Source: Pseudodesulfovibrio sp. zrk46 (GTDB lineage Bacteria; Desulfobacterota; Desulfovibrionia; Desulfovibrionales; Desulfovibrionaceae). From it: a DNA stretch of 64,000 nt. Shown here in pieces: positions 8,966 to 17,501 of the stretch. The notes beneath the pieces are model-generated. The model worked only from the letters and a program-made list of their open reading frames with translations. It was not told where the DNA came from and did no database searches. The translations under genes were made by a program, and so were the position numbers. The DNA is taken from NCBI RefSeq assembly GCF_012516435.1, contig NZ_CP051216.1:2250001-2314000 (forward strand), read 5' to 3'. Each line of letters begins with the position of its first letter. Positions within the stretch are counted from its first letter, which is position 1.

Positions 8966-8977
8966 GAACGATCATTC
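8966..8977. promoter_or_regulatory. Second TetR operator, before the metallo-hydrolase gene
   Basis: GAACGATCATTC matches the operator at 8343-8354 in 11 of 12 positions. It lies 24 bases after the tetR stop and about 60 bases before the lipoprotein start. Its outer bases AACGA/TCGTT extend the symmetry. Confidence 0.7.
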
Positions 8978-9038
8978 GTTTATTCAGAATTTCAAGGACC
9001 TATGATGGGTCAACGTACCCATAAGAAGGATGCAAAAC

Positions 9039-10190
9039 ATGACAAATATAGCTTTTATTGCAGCGGGGCTTCTGGTCATGACATTGGGGCTGGCCGTACT
9101 CAATGGATGTGCCATGTTCGGCACCAATCCTAAAGGCTCGGATTTACAGCGTATCGAGCTGTCTTCCCAGTACAATGCCCAGCAGGAGCGGTTCGACAAT
9201 CCCGATCCCGGTGTCATTCAGACCGTGGAGGAGGTTTCCATGAACTGGGGTGACGTCTGGAAGTGGCTGGTGGTCAAGGGGGAACGTACCCCGGACGAGC
9301 CCATGCCCCAGATCACACCTGATATGGGTGCTTTTGCCGTAGCCTCCGGTGGCGTCAAAGCCATCTGGTTCGGTCACTCCTCTGTTCTGATCCGCATGGC
9401 TGAGCAGAATATCCTCCTCGATCCTGTCTTTTCTGATCGCGCTTCCCCAGTGCCTTTTACCGTTGGCCGTTTTCAGGAGCCTGTGGTGGACCTGAAGGAT
9501 TTGCCTGAGATCGATCTCATCGTGATCTCACATGACCATTACGATCATCTGGATATGGATACGGTGAAGGCGTTTCGCGACAGGGCTACCCGTTTCATCG
9601 TGCCGCTGGGCGTTGGTTCCCATCTGAAGGGGTGGGGTATTGATGAGTCTCGCATCACGGAACTCGACTGGTGGCAGTCTACCCAGCGCGGAGAACTGGA
9701 ATTCGTGGCCACTCCGGCCAGCCACTTCTCCGGCCGGGGCATGACCAACCGCAACAAGACGCTCTGGGCGTCATGGGTCATTCGCAGCGAAAACGAGTCC
9801 GTTTATTTCAGCGGAGACTCCGGCTACGGTTCTCACTTCAAGCAGATCGGTGATGCATACGGTCCATTTGACGTCGCCTTTATCGAGAACGGCCAATACA
9901 ATATCAAGTGGCATAGTGTGCACCTGCTGCCCGATGAGGCGGCTCAGGCCTACTTCGACCTGCGCGCCGAAATGTTCATCCCCATCCACTGGGCCATGTT
10001 CGAGCTGTCCATGCACACCTGGTATCAGCCGGGCATGGAAATCTACGCTCTTGCCGAGCAGCGTGGCATCAACCTCGTGACACCCATGATCGGAGAGATG
10101 GTGGATACGGACAAGCCTTTGCCGCGCATGGCCTGGTGGCGTCCGTGGATTAATCCTGAAGTAGCCGAGCAGGTGCTGGCCAAGCAGTAA
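9039..10190 (+). CDS. Metallo-beta-lactamase-fold hydrolase, predicted lipoprotein
   Basis: A 383-residue protein with a hydrophobic leader and a lipobox ending LNGC at about residues 21-24, so it is probably anchored in the envelope. The mature part is an MBL-fold hydrolase of the UlaG/NAPE-PLD-like group: WFGHSSVLIR, the metal motif SHDHYDHLD, then SGDSGYGSHF and IHWAMFELSMHTW. NAPE-PLD relatives cleave N-acylphosphatidylethanolamines, but the bacterial members have varied or unknown substrates. I chose the ATG at 9039 because AGAAGG lies nine bases upstream; the ATG at 9030 abuts that site. The TetR-type operator upstream suggests induction by a lipid- or solvent-like ligand, which is inference. 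Confidence 0.85.
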   Translation: MTNIAFIAAGLLVMTLGLAVLNGCAMFGTNPKGSDLQRIELSSQYNAQQERFDNPDPGVIQTVEEVSMNWGDVWKWLVVKGERTPDEPMPQITPDMGAFAVASGGVKAIWFGHSSVLIRMAEQNILLDPVFSDRASPVPFTVGRFQEPVVDLKDLPEIDLIVISHDHYDHLDMDTVKAFRDRATRFIVPLGVGSHLKGWGIDESRITELDWWQSTQRGELEFVATPASHFSGRGMTNRNKTLWASWVIRSENESVYFSGDSGYGSHFKQIGDAYGPFDVAFIENGQYNIKWHSVHLLPDEAAQAYFDLRAEMFIPIHWAMFELSMHTWYQPGMEIYALAEQRGINLVTPMIGEMVDTDKPLPRMAWWRPWINPEVAEQVLAKQ

Positions 10191-10356
10191 CTTCAGGCTG
10201 TTATTCCCCATCGGAACTGCCTCCTTTGTACGAGAAGGAGAAGGTCGGCCATTGCCGGATTAATAATATACGTTTGAGTGATAGTTTTATTCGGTGGACT
10301 GAGGCAGCTCTCCAGCCTGCTTCTCTCCCTGATTCAATAACAAGAAAGGAGATCCA

Positions 10357-11559
10357 ATGCTGTATCGCAAAGTCCCTAAAAATGGAGATGAGCTGTCCAT
10401 TCTCGGCTTTGGCGCCATGCGCCTGCCTGTGAACGAGGACCAGTCCATCAACGAGGAAAAAGCCATCGAACAGATGCGCAGGGCCATAGACGCAGGTGTG
10501 AATTACCTCGATACCGCCTGGCCGTATCACGGTGGTATGAGCGAGATCGTGCTGGGCAAGGCCCTCAAGGACGGTTACCGCGAAAAGGTGAAGATTGCGG
10601 ACAAGCTGCCGGTCTGGCTGTGTAAGAGCCGTGAAGATATGGACGCCATTCTGGACAAGCAGCTCGCCAAGCTCGATGTGGATTGCATCGATTACTACCT
10701 GTTGCACGCACTGGAAGGCGAGGCATGGGACCGTATCGAGGCGCTGGGCGTCATCGATTTTCTGGAAGATGCCAAGGCCGCTGGCAAGATCGCCAACATC
10801 GGCTTCTCCTTCCACGGCGCCAACGAAGATTTCAGCCGCATCGTGGATGCCTATGACTGGACCTTCTGCCAGATTCAATACAACTTCCTCGATACCGAGA
10901 ATCAGGCAGGAACCGCAGGCCTGAAGCATGCTGCCTCCAAGGATATCGCCGTGATCATCATGGAGCCCCTGCGCGGCGGCAACCTGAGCCGTCCCGAGGC
11001 TCCGCCGCAGGTCGCAGCCCTGTGGGATACCGCCGAGACCAAGCGTGCGCCTGTGGAATGGGCCCTGCGCTGGGTGTGGAATGCGCCCGAGGTGACCGTG
11101 GTCCTGTCCGGCATGAACGTGGACGAGCACATCGACCAGAACCTTGCCATCGCCGCCGAAGCTGAAGCTGATTCCCTGACCGATGGAGAACTCGAACTCA
11201 TCAGCAAGGTTGCTGACAAGTATATTGAGCTCATGCCCGTTGGTTGCACCGGCTGTCAGTACTGTATGCCGTGCCCCGCAGGTGTAAACATTCCGGGTTG
11301 CTTTGAGCTCTACAACACAGGCAATATGTTTGAAGAGCCTCAGCAGGTGACCCAGTTCCGGTACGCCGCATTTAGCGGTGGCGCCATTTCCGGCAAGCCT
11401 CGCAAGGCCTCTCAGTGTGTCGAGTGTGGTCAGTGCGTCGAGCATTGTCCCCAGCATATCGACATTCCCGAGCGCCTCAAGGAAGTCGCTGAATACTGTG
11501 AAGTCGACGGCATCGATGATGCGGCCAAGAACTTCCTGAAGGGTGACCAGAGCCACTAA
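10357..11559 (+). CDS. Aldo/keto reductase with C-terminal 4Fe-4S domain (copy 1)
   Basis: A 400-residue protein with an aldo/keto reductase TIM barrel (residues about 1-285) and a ferredoxin-like tail. The catalytic Asp and Tyr lie in NYLDTAWPYHGG; GFSFHG and VIIMEPLRGG are family motifs. The tail has two cysteine groups, CTGCQYCMPCPAGVNIPGC and CVECGQCVEHCPQHIDIP, enough for two 4Fe-4S clusters. Such proteins are widespread in anaerobes and presumably couple ferredoxin-type electron flow to carbonyl reduction, but substrates are unknown. Start codon follows GAAAGGAG. A close paralog lies at 15455-16654. It is followed 53 bases later by larC, which may be fortuitous or may mean co-expression. 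Confidence 0.9.
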   Translation: MLYRKVPKNGDELSILGFGAMRLPVNEDQSINEEKAIEQMRRAIDAGVNYLDTAWPYHGGMSEIVLGKALKDGYREKVKIADKLPVWLCKSREDMDAILDKQLAKLDVDCIDYYLLHALEGEAWDRIEALGVIDFLEDAKAAGKIANIGFSFHGANEDFSRIVDAYDWTFCQIQYNFLDTENQAGTAGLKHAASKDIAVIIMEPLRGGNLSRPEAPPQVAALWDTAETKRAPVEWALRWVWNAPEVTVVLSGMNVDEHIDQNLAIAAEAEADSLTDGELELISKVADKYIELMPVGCTGCQYCMPCPAGVNIPGCFELYNTGNMFEEPQQVTQFRYAAFSGGAISGKPRKASQCVECGQCVEHCPQHIDIPERLKEVAEYCEVDGIDDAAKNFLKGDQSH

Positions 11560-11611
11560 CCCGAACCAATCGTGCGGGCGCCTGTGCGTGGCGTCCGCAC
11601 GACAAAATACA

Positions 11612-12829
11612 ATGAATATTTTATATTACGACTGCTTCTCCGGCATCAGCGGTGATATGAACCTTGCCGCCATGATCGAACTGGGCGTGGACCCGGAATA
11701 CCTTCGCAGCGAGCTGGGCAAGCTCGGCATTGACGAAGAGTTCTCTGTTGAAGCCGCTCCCGGCGAGCGCAAGGGTATCACCGGAACCCGTGTGGATGTT
11801 GTCCTCAAGGGACATCACCACGGGCACGGGCATGACCATGGCCATGGGCACCATCATCATGGCGAGCATCGTAACCTCCGTGATATCGAGGCCATCATCG
11901 ACGGCAGCGAGCTGGATGATGCGGTGAAGCAGACCAGCCTCGCCATCTTCCGCCGCGTGGCCGAGGCCGAGGCCAAGGTGCACGGTAAGGAGTTGTACGA
12001 GGTCCATTTTCATGAAGTGGGGGCCACGGATTCCATCGTGGATATCGTTGGTGCGGCCATCTGTTTTCATGCGCTGGAGATTGATGAAGTCTGGTGTTCG
12101 CCCATCGAACTGGGCGGCGGTTTCGTTCAGTGCGCCCATGGCATGATGCCGGTTCCGGCTCCTGCCACCGTGGAAATTCTCAAGGGGATTCCCACCACAC
12201 GCGGCGCCGTGCAGAAGGAAACCGCAACCCCCACGGGTGCGGCCATCCTCGCCGAGTTGGTGGACCGTTTTGAAGCGCGTCCCGATATGGTTGTGAACAG
12301 GACCGGATACGGCATCGGGCATCGCGACACCGAGATTCCCAACGTGTTGCGCGTCAATCTGGCCACCGTGGACGGTGCGACAGAGAAGCTGCGCACCGTG
12401 CCAGCCCGACTCCTGCAGTGCAACATCGACGACATGACCGGTGAGATGCTCGGTGTGGTCATGGAGCAGTTAATGGACGAAGGGGCAATGGACGTGCACT
12501 TTACGCCCATTGTTATGAAGAAGAATCGTCCGGCGGTCATGCTCTCTCTTTTGTGCGGTGCAGATGAGGAAGAGTATTTCAAGCGTTTGGTCTTCCGCCA
12601 CACCACCACGCTGGGCATCAAGTCCATTCCCATCGACAAGACCGTGCTCGATATATCCTTTGAGAAGCTGGAGACCCCGTTGGGTGAGGTGACCATGAAG
12701 AACGCTATTCTCGACGGCGAGGTCATCCGCTCCAAGCCAGAGCTGGAGGATTGCCGTGCGTTGGCAAAGAAACATGGGATTTCCCTTGGCGAGGTTTATG
12801 TGCAGGTTGGCAAAGCCCGCAAGGTGTAG
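11612..12829 (+). CDS. larC: Nickel-pincer cofactor biosynthesis protein LarC (nickel insertion)
   Basis: LarC is the CTP-dependent nickel insertase that completes the nickel-pincer nucleotide cofactor. This 405-residue protein starts YYDCFSGISGDM, the family hallmark, and has EVHFHEVGATDSIVDIVG and CNIDDMTGE. A linker at residues 68-86 holds 12 histidines in 19 residues and should bind nickel. In lactobacilli larC is made by a frameshift from larC1/larC2; here it is one continuous frame. The ATG at 11612 begins the family homology; an in-frame ATG at 11543 lies inside the preceding gene. It is two bases from larE, so larC-larE-larB form an operon. Confidence 0.93.
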   Translation: MNILYYDCFSGISGDMNLAAMIELGVDPEYLRSELGKLGIDEEFSVEAAPGERKGITGTRVDVVLKGHHHGHGHDHGHGHHHHGEHRNLRDIEAIIDGSELDDAVKQTSLAIFRRVAEAEAKVHGKELYEVHFHEVGATDSIVDIVGAAICFHALEIDEVWCSPIELGGGFVQCAHGMMPVPAPATVEILKGIPTTRGAVQKETATPTGAAILAELVDRFEARPDMVVNRTGYGIGHRDTEIPNVLRVNLATVDGATEKLRTVPARLLQCNIDDMTGEMLGVVMEQLMDEGAMDVHFTPIVMKKNRPAVMLSLLCGADEEEYFKRLVFRHTTTLGIKSIPIDKTVLDISFEKLETPLGEVTMKNAILDGEVIRSKPELEDCRALAKKHGISLGEVYVQVGKARKV

Positions 12830-12831
12830 CT

Positions 12832-13656
12832 ATGTTGAATAAGAAATATGAGAAGCTGCTCGGCATACTCCGGGAAACCGGGGGTGTTGCCGTGGCCTTT
12901 TCCGGCGGCGTGGACAGCGCGTTTCTGCTGTACGCTGCCCAGCAGGCACTGGGCGACAAGGTGCTGGCAGTGACCGTGACCACGCCGTACATCCCCCAAT
13001 GGGAGATTAAGGAGGCGCGGGAAATGGCGGCTGAATCGGGCGTGGAGCATGTAGTCATCGACCTGCCGTTCCCCGTAGAGATTCGCACCAACCCGGCTGA
13101 TCATTGCTACACCTGCAAGAAGCTTCTCTTCACCCAATTGTGGGAAGCGGCGCGTGAGCGCGGTTACAAATACCTGCTGGACGGCACCAACGTGGATGAT
13201 CTGGGCGACTATCGTCCCGGGCTCAAAGCGTTGGCCGAGCTGGACGTCATGAGCCCGCTCAAGGATGCTGGCCTGACTAAGCAGGATATCCGCGATCTTT
13301 CCAAGCTGTACGGTCTGCCTACTTGGGACAAGCCTTCGTTCGCCTGTCTGCTGTCTCGCATGCCGGTGGATGAGTATGTGACCGACGAAGCGCTTCGCCG
13401 AACCGAAGAGGCCGAGGTGCTGCTCATGCATCAGGGCTTCAAGGCGGTGCGGGTGCGCAGTCACGGCGATATTGCGCGTATCGAAATCCCGCGTGATCAG
13501 TTACATGATTTTGTTGCCGCCAATGAAGTTGCCGGTATTCATGCCCGACTCAAGGATTTGGGATATCGACATGTAACCCTTGATTTGGGCGGCTATTCCA
13601 TGGGGAGTCAGAACCCCGAGTCCGCGACTGCGGAAGGAGTGAACAATGCAGAATAA
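12832..13656 (+). CDS. larE: Nickel-pincer cofactor sulfur transferase LarE
   Basis: LarE adenylates pyridinium-dicarboxylate mononucleotide and adds the two sulfur atoms that later hold nickel. This 274-residue protein has the PP-loop SGGVDS (24-29), HCYTCKKLLF, DGTNVDD and KPSFACLLSRMP. Cys172 in the last motif matches the sacrificial cysteine of Lactobacillus LarE; the extra cysteines that bind an Fe-S cluster in some homologs are not seen downstream, so I infer the sacrificial type. The start was chosen two bases after the larC stop, where homology begins. Its end overlaps larB by 11 bases, showing translational coupling. Confidence 0.92.
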   Translation: MLNKKYEKLLGILRETGGVAVAFSGGVDSAFLLYAAQQALGDKVLAVTVTTPYIPQWEIKEAREMAAESGVEHVVIDLPFPVEIRTNPADHCYTCKKLLFTQLWEAARERGYKYLLDGTNVDDLGDYRPGLKALAELDVMSPLKDAGLTKQDIRDLSKLYGLPTWDKPSFACLLSRMPVDEYVTDEALRRTEEAEVLLMHQGFKAVRVRSHGDIARIEIPRDQLHDFVAANEVAGIHARLKDLGYRHVTLDLGGYSMGSQNPESATAEGVNNAE

Positions 13657-14401
13657 CGAAGCGTTGAAAGCGCTGCTCGAAGATATACAATCCGGCAAGG
13701 TGAGTGTGGATCAGGGGGTAGAGTCCCTGCGCGACCTGCCATTTCAGGACATTGGCCATACGGTTATCGATAACCACCGCATGCTGCGCAACGGGTTCCC
13801 GGAAGTCATCTATGGTGAGGGGAAGACCAAGGAACAGTTGGTCGACATCTTCGGCTACATGCGTGAGCGAAACAACGTGCTCGCCACTCGCGTGGATGCA
13901 GAGAAGGCCGCTTTTGTCCTCGAACGATTCCCGGATGCCGAGTACAACGCCATGGGCCGGACCCTGACCTTTCTGAAGAACGAGATCGAGTTCAAGCCGG
14001 GCGAGATAGGCATCATCACTGCAGGCACTTCTGATATGGATGTGGCCGAGGAAGCCAAGGTTACTTGCGAGATGCTTGGCAGCCATGCCTCCATTATCTC
14101 TGATATCGGCGTGGCCGGAATTCACCGCCTGTTGGGGCGACTGGACAATATCCGCAAATATACGGTCCTCATCGTCATCGCAGGTATGGAAGGTGCGCTC
14201 TCCAGCGTGGTGGGCGGCCTTGTGGAACAGCCCATCATCGCGGTGCCCACTTCCGTCGGGTACGGTGCCAACTTCTCCGGCCTGTCAGCGCTGCTTGGTA
14301 TGCTCACCTCCTGCGCCAGCGGCGTGACCGTGGTCAACATCGACAACGGCTTTGGCGCGGCCTGCGCAGCCTGCAAGATCAATAATCTTGTGCAGCGTTA
14401 G
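13646..14401 (+). CDS. larB: Nickel-pincer cofactor biosynthesis protein LarB
   Basis: LarB carboxylates and hydrolyses nicotinic acid adenine dinucleotide to the dicarboxylated mononucleotide that LarE uses. This 251-residue protein has the PurE-like core: PEVIYGEGKT near residue 50, then GIITAGTSDMDVAEEA, GMEGALSSVVGGL and PVIAVPTSVGYG-like sequence (here PIIAVPTSVGYG), and NIDNGFGAACAA near the end. The family length is about 250. It ends the larC-larE-larB set. No larA (lactate racemase) lies nearby, so the cofactor user must be encoded elsewhere or be another LarA-family enzyme. Confidence 0.93.
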   Translation: MQNNEALKALLEDIQSGKVSVDQGVESLRDLPFQDIGHTVIDNHRMLRNGFPEVIYGEGKTKEQLVDIFGYMRERNNVLATRVDAEKAAFVLERFPDAEYNAMGRTLTFLKNEIEFKPGEIGIITAGTSDMDVAEEAKVTCEMLGSHASIISDIGVAGIHRLLGRLDNIRKYTVLIVIAGMEGALSSVVGGLVEQPIIAVPTSVGYGANFSGLSALLGMLTSCASGVTVVNIDNGFGAACAACKINNLVQR

Positions 14402-14435
14402 CAAGTGGGGGAGGTGCGTGTTGCCCCCTGCCTTT

Positions 14436-15344
14436 CTACAGCATCAGCTCCCATCGTTGTTCAACGCAGGGCTCGCCGCCCATGGTGCTGTCGATGGACT
14501 CGGCCAGTTCAAAGCCGATGGACTGGTATAGCTTGCGGGCGGGTTCCAGCGAATCGATAGTCCAGAGAAAGATGGAAGCATAGCGTTGCTCGCGGCAGAA
14601 GGTCGTGAGCGTTTCCGAGAGCTTGCGCCCAACGCCCAATCCTCTTGCCTGAGGTTCGACCAGTAGCCAGCGTAGCTGGGCCTGATTGTCTTCCTGCTCG
14701 ACCACGGCGATGCACCCCAGTCGGTTGCCGTCCTGCTCCGCAATCCAGAGCTTGCTGCGGCCGGAATCCCTTTGGACGAATTCCGCCAATCCCAACAGGA
14801 CATATTTCTCGAAATCCTTATCGAATCCGTGGGTTGCTCCGTAGAGGTCGCAATGCCGTTGAATGACCCATCCCATGTCGCCGGGCCGGGATTCGCGTAC
14901 CGAGACTTCCGGGCGGGGATGCGCGTTGCCGGACAGTGCGGCTGTGATGTCCTGCATGGCAGAAACAAGCCGCTCTCTTGCTGCGGGTTCCAGCGGCTGG
15001 ATCAGGTCTGCCATCTGTTGCTCGGACATGGCATTCAACTTCCGGGCCAGCCGTTCTCCCTCGGCGGTCAACGTCAGGGGAATCCCTCTGCGTCCGGCAT
15101 GTTTTTCTTCCTTGTGGATCAGGTCCTGCTTTACCAGCTTGGAAATAACACGGCTGAGTTGTCCCCGGTCCATATCCAGCAGGCGGGTGATGTCCGCCGA
15201 AGAGATTCCGGGGTGTTGCCATACCTCGTAAAGGATGCGCGCTTCTATCAAGGTCTGTTCGCTTCCCATGAGTTTGGGTTGGAACAGGCCCAGCACTCGC
15301 GTGTAGAATCTATTGAATTGTCTTATGGCGGCTGTCTCTCTCAT
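14436..15344 (-). CDS. MarR-type regulator fused to a GNAT acetyltransferase
   Basis: A 302-residue fusion. Residues about 1-140 form a MarR winged helix (ILYEVWQHPGISSADITRLL, MDRGQLSRVISKLVKQ, RRGIPLTLTAEGERLA). Residues about 145-302 form a GNAT domain with the acetyl-CoA loop VEPQARGLGVGRKL and LYQSIGFELAES. Such MarR-GNAT fusions are common but poorly understood; they may acetylate a small molecule and regulate its response. It converges on larB and has a palindrome upstream (15368-15380) that overlaps a likely -35 box, so autorepression is likely. No clear ribosome site is visible, and the start is set by the start of MarR homology. Confidence 0.88.
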   Translation of the reverse strand: MRETAAIRQFNRFYTRVLGLFQPKLMGSEQTLIEARILYEVWQHPGISSADITRLLDMDRGQLSRVISKLVKQDLIHKEEKHAGRRGIPLTLTAEGERLARKLNAMSEQQMADLIQPLEPAARERLVSAMQDITAALSGNAHPRPEVSVRESRPGDMGWVIQRHCDLYGATHGFDKDFEKYVLLGLAEFVQRDSGRSKLWIAEQDGNRLGCIAVVEQEDNQAQLRWLLVEPQARGLGVGRKLSETLTTFCREQRYASIFLWTIDSLEPARKLYQSIGFELAESIDSTMGGEPCVEQRWELML

Positions 15345-15367
15345 GGGGTGAGAGATATGAATTTATA

Positions 15368-15380
15368 TTGACAATGTCAA
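15368..15380. promoter_or_regulatory. Palindromic operator overlapping the marR-GNAT promoter
   Basis: TTGACAATGTCAA is a perfect inverted repeat with a three-base centre, 24 bases upstream of the MarR-GNAT start. On the minus strand its first half reads TTGACA, a consensus -35 box, with TATCTC 17 bases further on. A MarR dimer bound here would block the promoter. Confidence 0.55.
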
Positions 15381-15421
15381 CATAAATACCCCGACTGTGT
15401 TGAGAGAAGGTGTAATGAGCA

Positions 15422-15452
15422 TCAAATGGGGGGGACAAGTCCCCCCATTTGA
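15422..15452. terminator. Hairpin after the second aldo/keto reductase gene
   Basis: TCAAATGGGGG and CCCCCATTTGA are inverted arms around a short GAC..GTC centre. The structure starts within three bases of the reductase stop codon (minus strand). No clear T run follows, so it may be a weak terminator or an mRNA 3-prime end stabiliser. Confidence 0.5.
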
Positions 15453-15454
15453 AT

Positions 15455-16654
15455 CTACTGCGCCTGTATCTGCATGAAGCCGTCTACAACGGCCTGCATG
15501 TCTGTATTTTCAAAATACTCAGATACTTCGGCGAGCTTTTCGGGGATATTGATCTTCCGCGGGCAGTGCCTGAGGCACTCGCCGCAGTTGTTGCATTGAG
15601 AGGCGTACGCGGATTTGCCTGCGAACTCGTTGCTCAGGGTGAGGGCGTACCAGGAGCGGGTGACGTCCTCTTTTTCGGTGAACATGCGGGCACTGTTGTA
15701 CTGCTCGAAGCACCACGGAATACGCACGGCAGCCGGGCAGGGCATGCAGAAGGAGCAGCCGTCGCAGCCCACCTGCATGAGTTCGCTGTACTTGGTCGCC
15801 ACGCGATCGATGATGCCCAGTTCTTTTTGCGTCAGGGAGTAGGTCCGGCCCTGATTGGCCACGGCGAGGTTCTCCTCGATGTGCGCCTCTTCGCTCATGT
15901 CGGAAAGCACTACGGTGATCTTGGGATCATTCCAGAGCCAGCGCAAAGCCCATTCGGCAGGAGTGCGCTTGACCGAAGCGGTGTCCCAGAGTTCCTGCAC
16001 CGGAGCCGGAGCTTCGGGCTTGCCCAGATCGCCGCGGCGGAGCGGTTCCATGACCATGACGGCCAGATCCTTGGAGGCGGCGTACTTCACACCGGCGGTG
16101 CCGGCCTGATTCTCCTGATTCAGGAGGTTGTAGCGAATCTGGCAGAAGGTCCACGGAAAGGCGTCGACGATCTTCTTGAAGTCCTCGGTCACGCCGTGGA
16201 AGGAGAATCCCGCGTTGCGGATTCGGCCGTCGGCAAGGGCCTGATTCAGGAACTCGGTGATACCGAGCCCTTCCAGACGCTGCCATGAGTTCCATTCAAT
16301 GGCGTGGACGAGGTAGTAGTCGATGCAGTCCACACCGAGGCGCTCAAGCTGGTCGTTAAGCAGGGTGTCCATATCCTCGCGGGTCTTTACCAGCCACTGG
16401 GGCAGCTTGTCCGCGATGTTGACCTTTTCCCGGTATCCGTCGTGCAGGGCTTTGGCCACCGCGGCCTCGCTCTGGCCGTCGTGGTAGGGCCATGCCGTGT
16501 CAACGTAGTTGACGCCGTTGTCGATGGCGTGACGCATCTGGGCAATGGCGCGGTCTTCGTCGATGGAGCCGTCCTCACAGGTGGGGAGGCACATGGCACC
16601 GAAACCGAGGATGGAGAGTTCTTCACCAGTTTTGGGAACTTTTCGGTAAAGCAT
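15455..16654 (-). CDS. Aldo/keto reductase with C-terminal 4Fe-4S domain (copy 2)
   Basis: A 399-residue paralog of the protein at 10357-11559, colinear along the whole length (both start MLYRKVPK and share NYVDTAWPYH/NYLDTAWPYH, MEPLRRGDL/MEPLRGGNL). The tail holds CDGCSFCMPCPAAVRIPWC and CNNCGECLRHCPRKINIP for two 4Fe-4S clusters. The enzyme probably reduces an aldehyde or ketone using NAD(P)H, with the ferredoxin domain linking to another electron carrier; the substrate is unknown. It is followed by no other gene on its strand; 72 bases upstream lies the Mpv17-like membrane protein, possibly in the same operon. The paralogy suggests a local duplication that now flanks the lar operon. Confidence 0.9.
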   Translation of the reverse strand: MLYRKVPKTGEELSILGFGAMCLPTCEDGSIDEDRAIAQMRHAIDNGVNYVDTAWPYHDGQSEAAVAKALHDGYREKVNIADKLPQWLVKTREDMDTLLNDQLERLGVDCIDYYLVHAIEWNSWQRLEGLGITEFLNQALADGRIRNAGFSFHGVTEDFKKIVDAFPWTFCQIRYNLLNQENQAGTAGVKYAASKDLAVMVMEPLRRGDLGKPEAPAPVQELWDTASVKRTPAEWALRWLWNDPKITVVLSDMSEEAHIEENLAVANQGRTYSLTQKELGIIDRVATKYSELMQVGCDGCSFCMPCPAAVRIPWCFEQYNSARMFTEKEDVTRSWYALTLSNEFAGKSAYASQCNNCGECLRHCPRKINIPEKLAEVSEYFENTDMQAVVDGFMQIQAQ

Positions 16655-16726
16655 TTCTTTGCGGGTCCTTTGTGGGTGAGGCGTCGGTCTTGCCGCTGTT
16701 GCGGACAGCGGAAGAGGAAATATCTG

Positions 16727-17419
16727 TTACGCGCCTTCCCTTTGTCCTGACAGGCTCGCGAACGCCAGAATGACGCCGAGCACACCGCCGAGAAAGGCGG
16801 CGAACAGGATGCGCGCGTCTGGCGGCAGCATGAAAGTAATGGTCTGGGCCGGAATCCAGAAGTAGGGCACGGTCTTCTTCAGCACCAGCCCCCACATGAT
16901 GTTCCAGTCGATGCCGTCCAGACGAGCCCGGAAGTGCACCGGGAGGAACAGGGCGGCCACACGGCCCTTATGATATTGAATATGGTCGTCGTATATTTTG
17001 TGCAGGACCATGAGCACGGGTGCGAACACCGTGTTGAGCATGATGCTGGTGATAAAGGCGATGAACAGTTGCTCGAAGAAGCCGGGATCTGAGCTCAATT
17101 GGTAACCGAGGGAGGGCAGCACCATGGGTGAGCCTGTGGCGAATACCGTGAAGCTGGCCTTGATGAAGAGACCGAGGAACCCCCACATGACGGCCTTGGC
17201 GATCAGCCCGAAGCCGGGACGCCAGTATTTCCCTGTCACGATCCGCAGGGCGACACATTCCCCAAAGGTGGCGAGCACGGCGAATTTGGCAAAGCTCATG
17301 AGGTAGCCGTGAGCCTGAGTGTAGGCCTTGAAGGTCTCCAGCGGATGGGGAATGGTGATCATGGCTGTCACGCCCAGCAGGGCAATGATGGTCAGCACGA
17401 TGTAGTCAATGCGTTTCAT
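16727..17419 (-). CDS. Multi-pass membrane protein with Mpv17/PMP22-like C-terminus
   Basis: A 230-residue protein with about five hydrophobic segments. I do not recognise it with certainty. The C-terminal part, YFWIPAQTITFMLPPDARI followed by LFAAFLGGVLGVILAF, resembles the eukaryotic Mpv17/PMP22 signature (W-x2-P-x2-Q-x2-x-F-x2-P-x2-R), and a few bacterial members of that family are known. Mpv17 proteins are proposed inner-membrane channels, but a bacterial role is not established. It lies upstream of the second aldo/keto reductase gene on the same strand. A palindrome sits about 70 bases before its start. Confidence 0.6.
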   Translation of the reverse strand: MKRIDYIVLTIIALLGVTAMITIPHPLETFKAYTQAHGYLMSFAKFAVLATFGECVALRIVTGKYWRPGFGLIAKAVMWGFLGLFIKASFTVFATGSPMVLPSLGYQLSSDPGFFEQLFIAFITSIMLNTVFAPVLMVLHKIYDDHIQYHKGRVAALFLPVHFRARLDGIDWNIMWGLVLKKTVPYFWIPAQTITFMLPPDARILFAAFLGGVLGVILAFASLSGQREGA

Positions 17420-17487
17420 GGTTCCGGTCTCTCTCCAAATGGAGCGTTGTGCCCGTATTTCAACCCGGGCGGTTTTTCATGTCCCAA

Positions 17488-17501
17488 ATTGATCGATCAA
17501 T
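17488..17501. promoter_or_regulatory. Palindrome upstream of the Mpv17-like gene
   Basis: ATTGATCGATCAAT is a perfect 14-base palindrome, about 70 bases upstream of the Mpv17-like start. Its form resembles TetR-family operators. The regulator is not identifiable, and the rest of the 256-base spacer up to the LysR stop shows nothing else clear. Confidence 0.4.
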
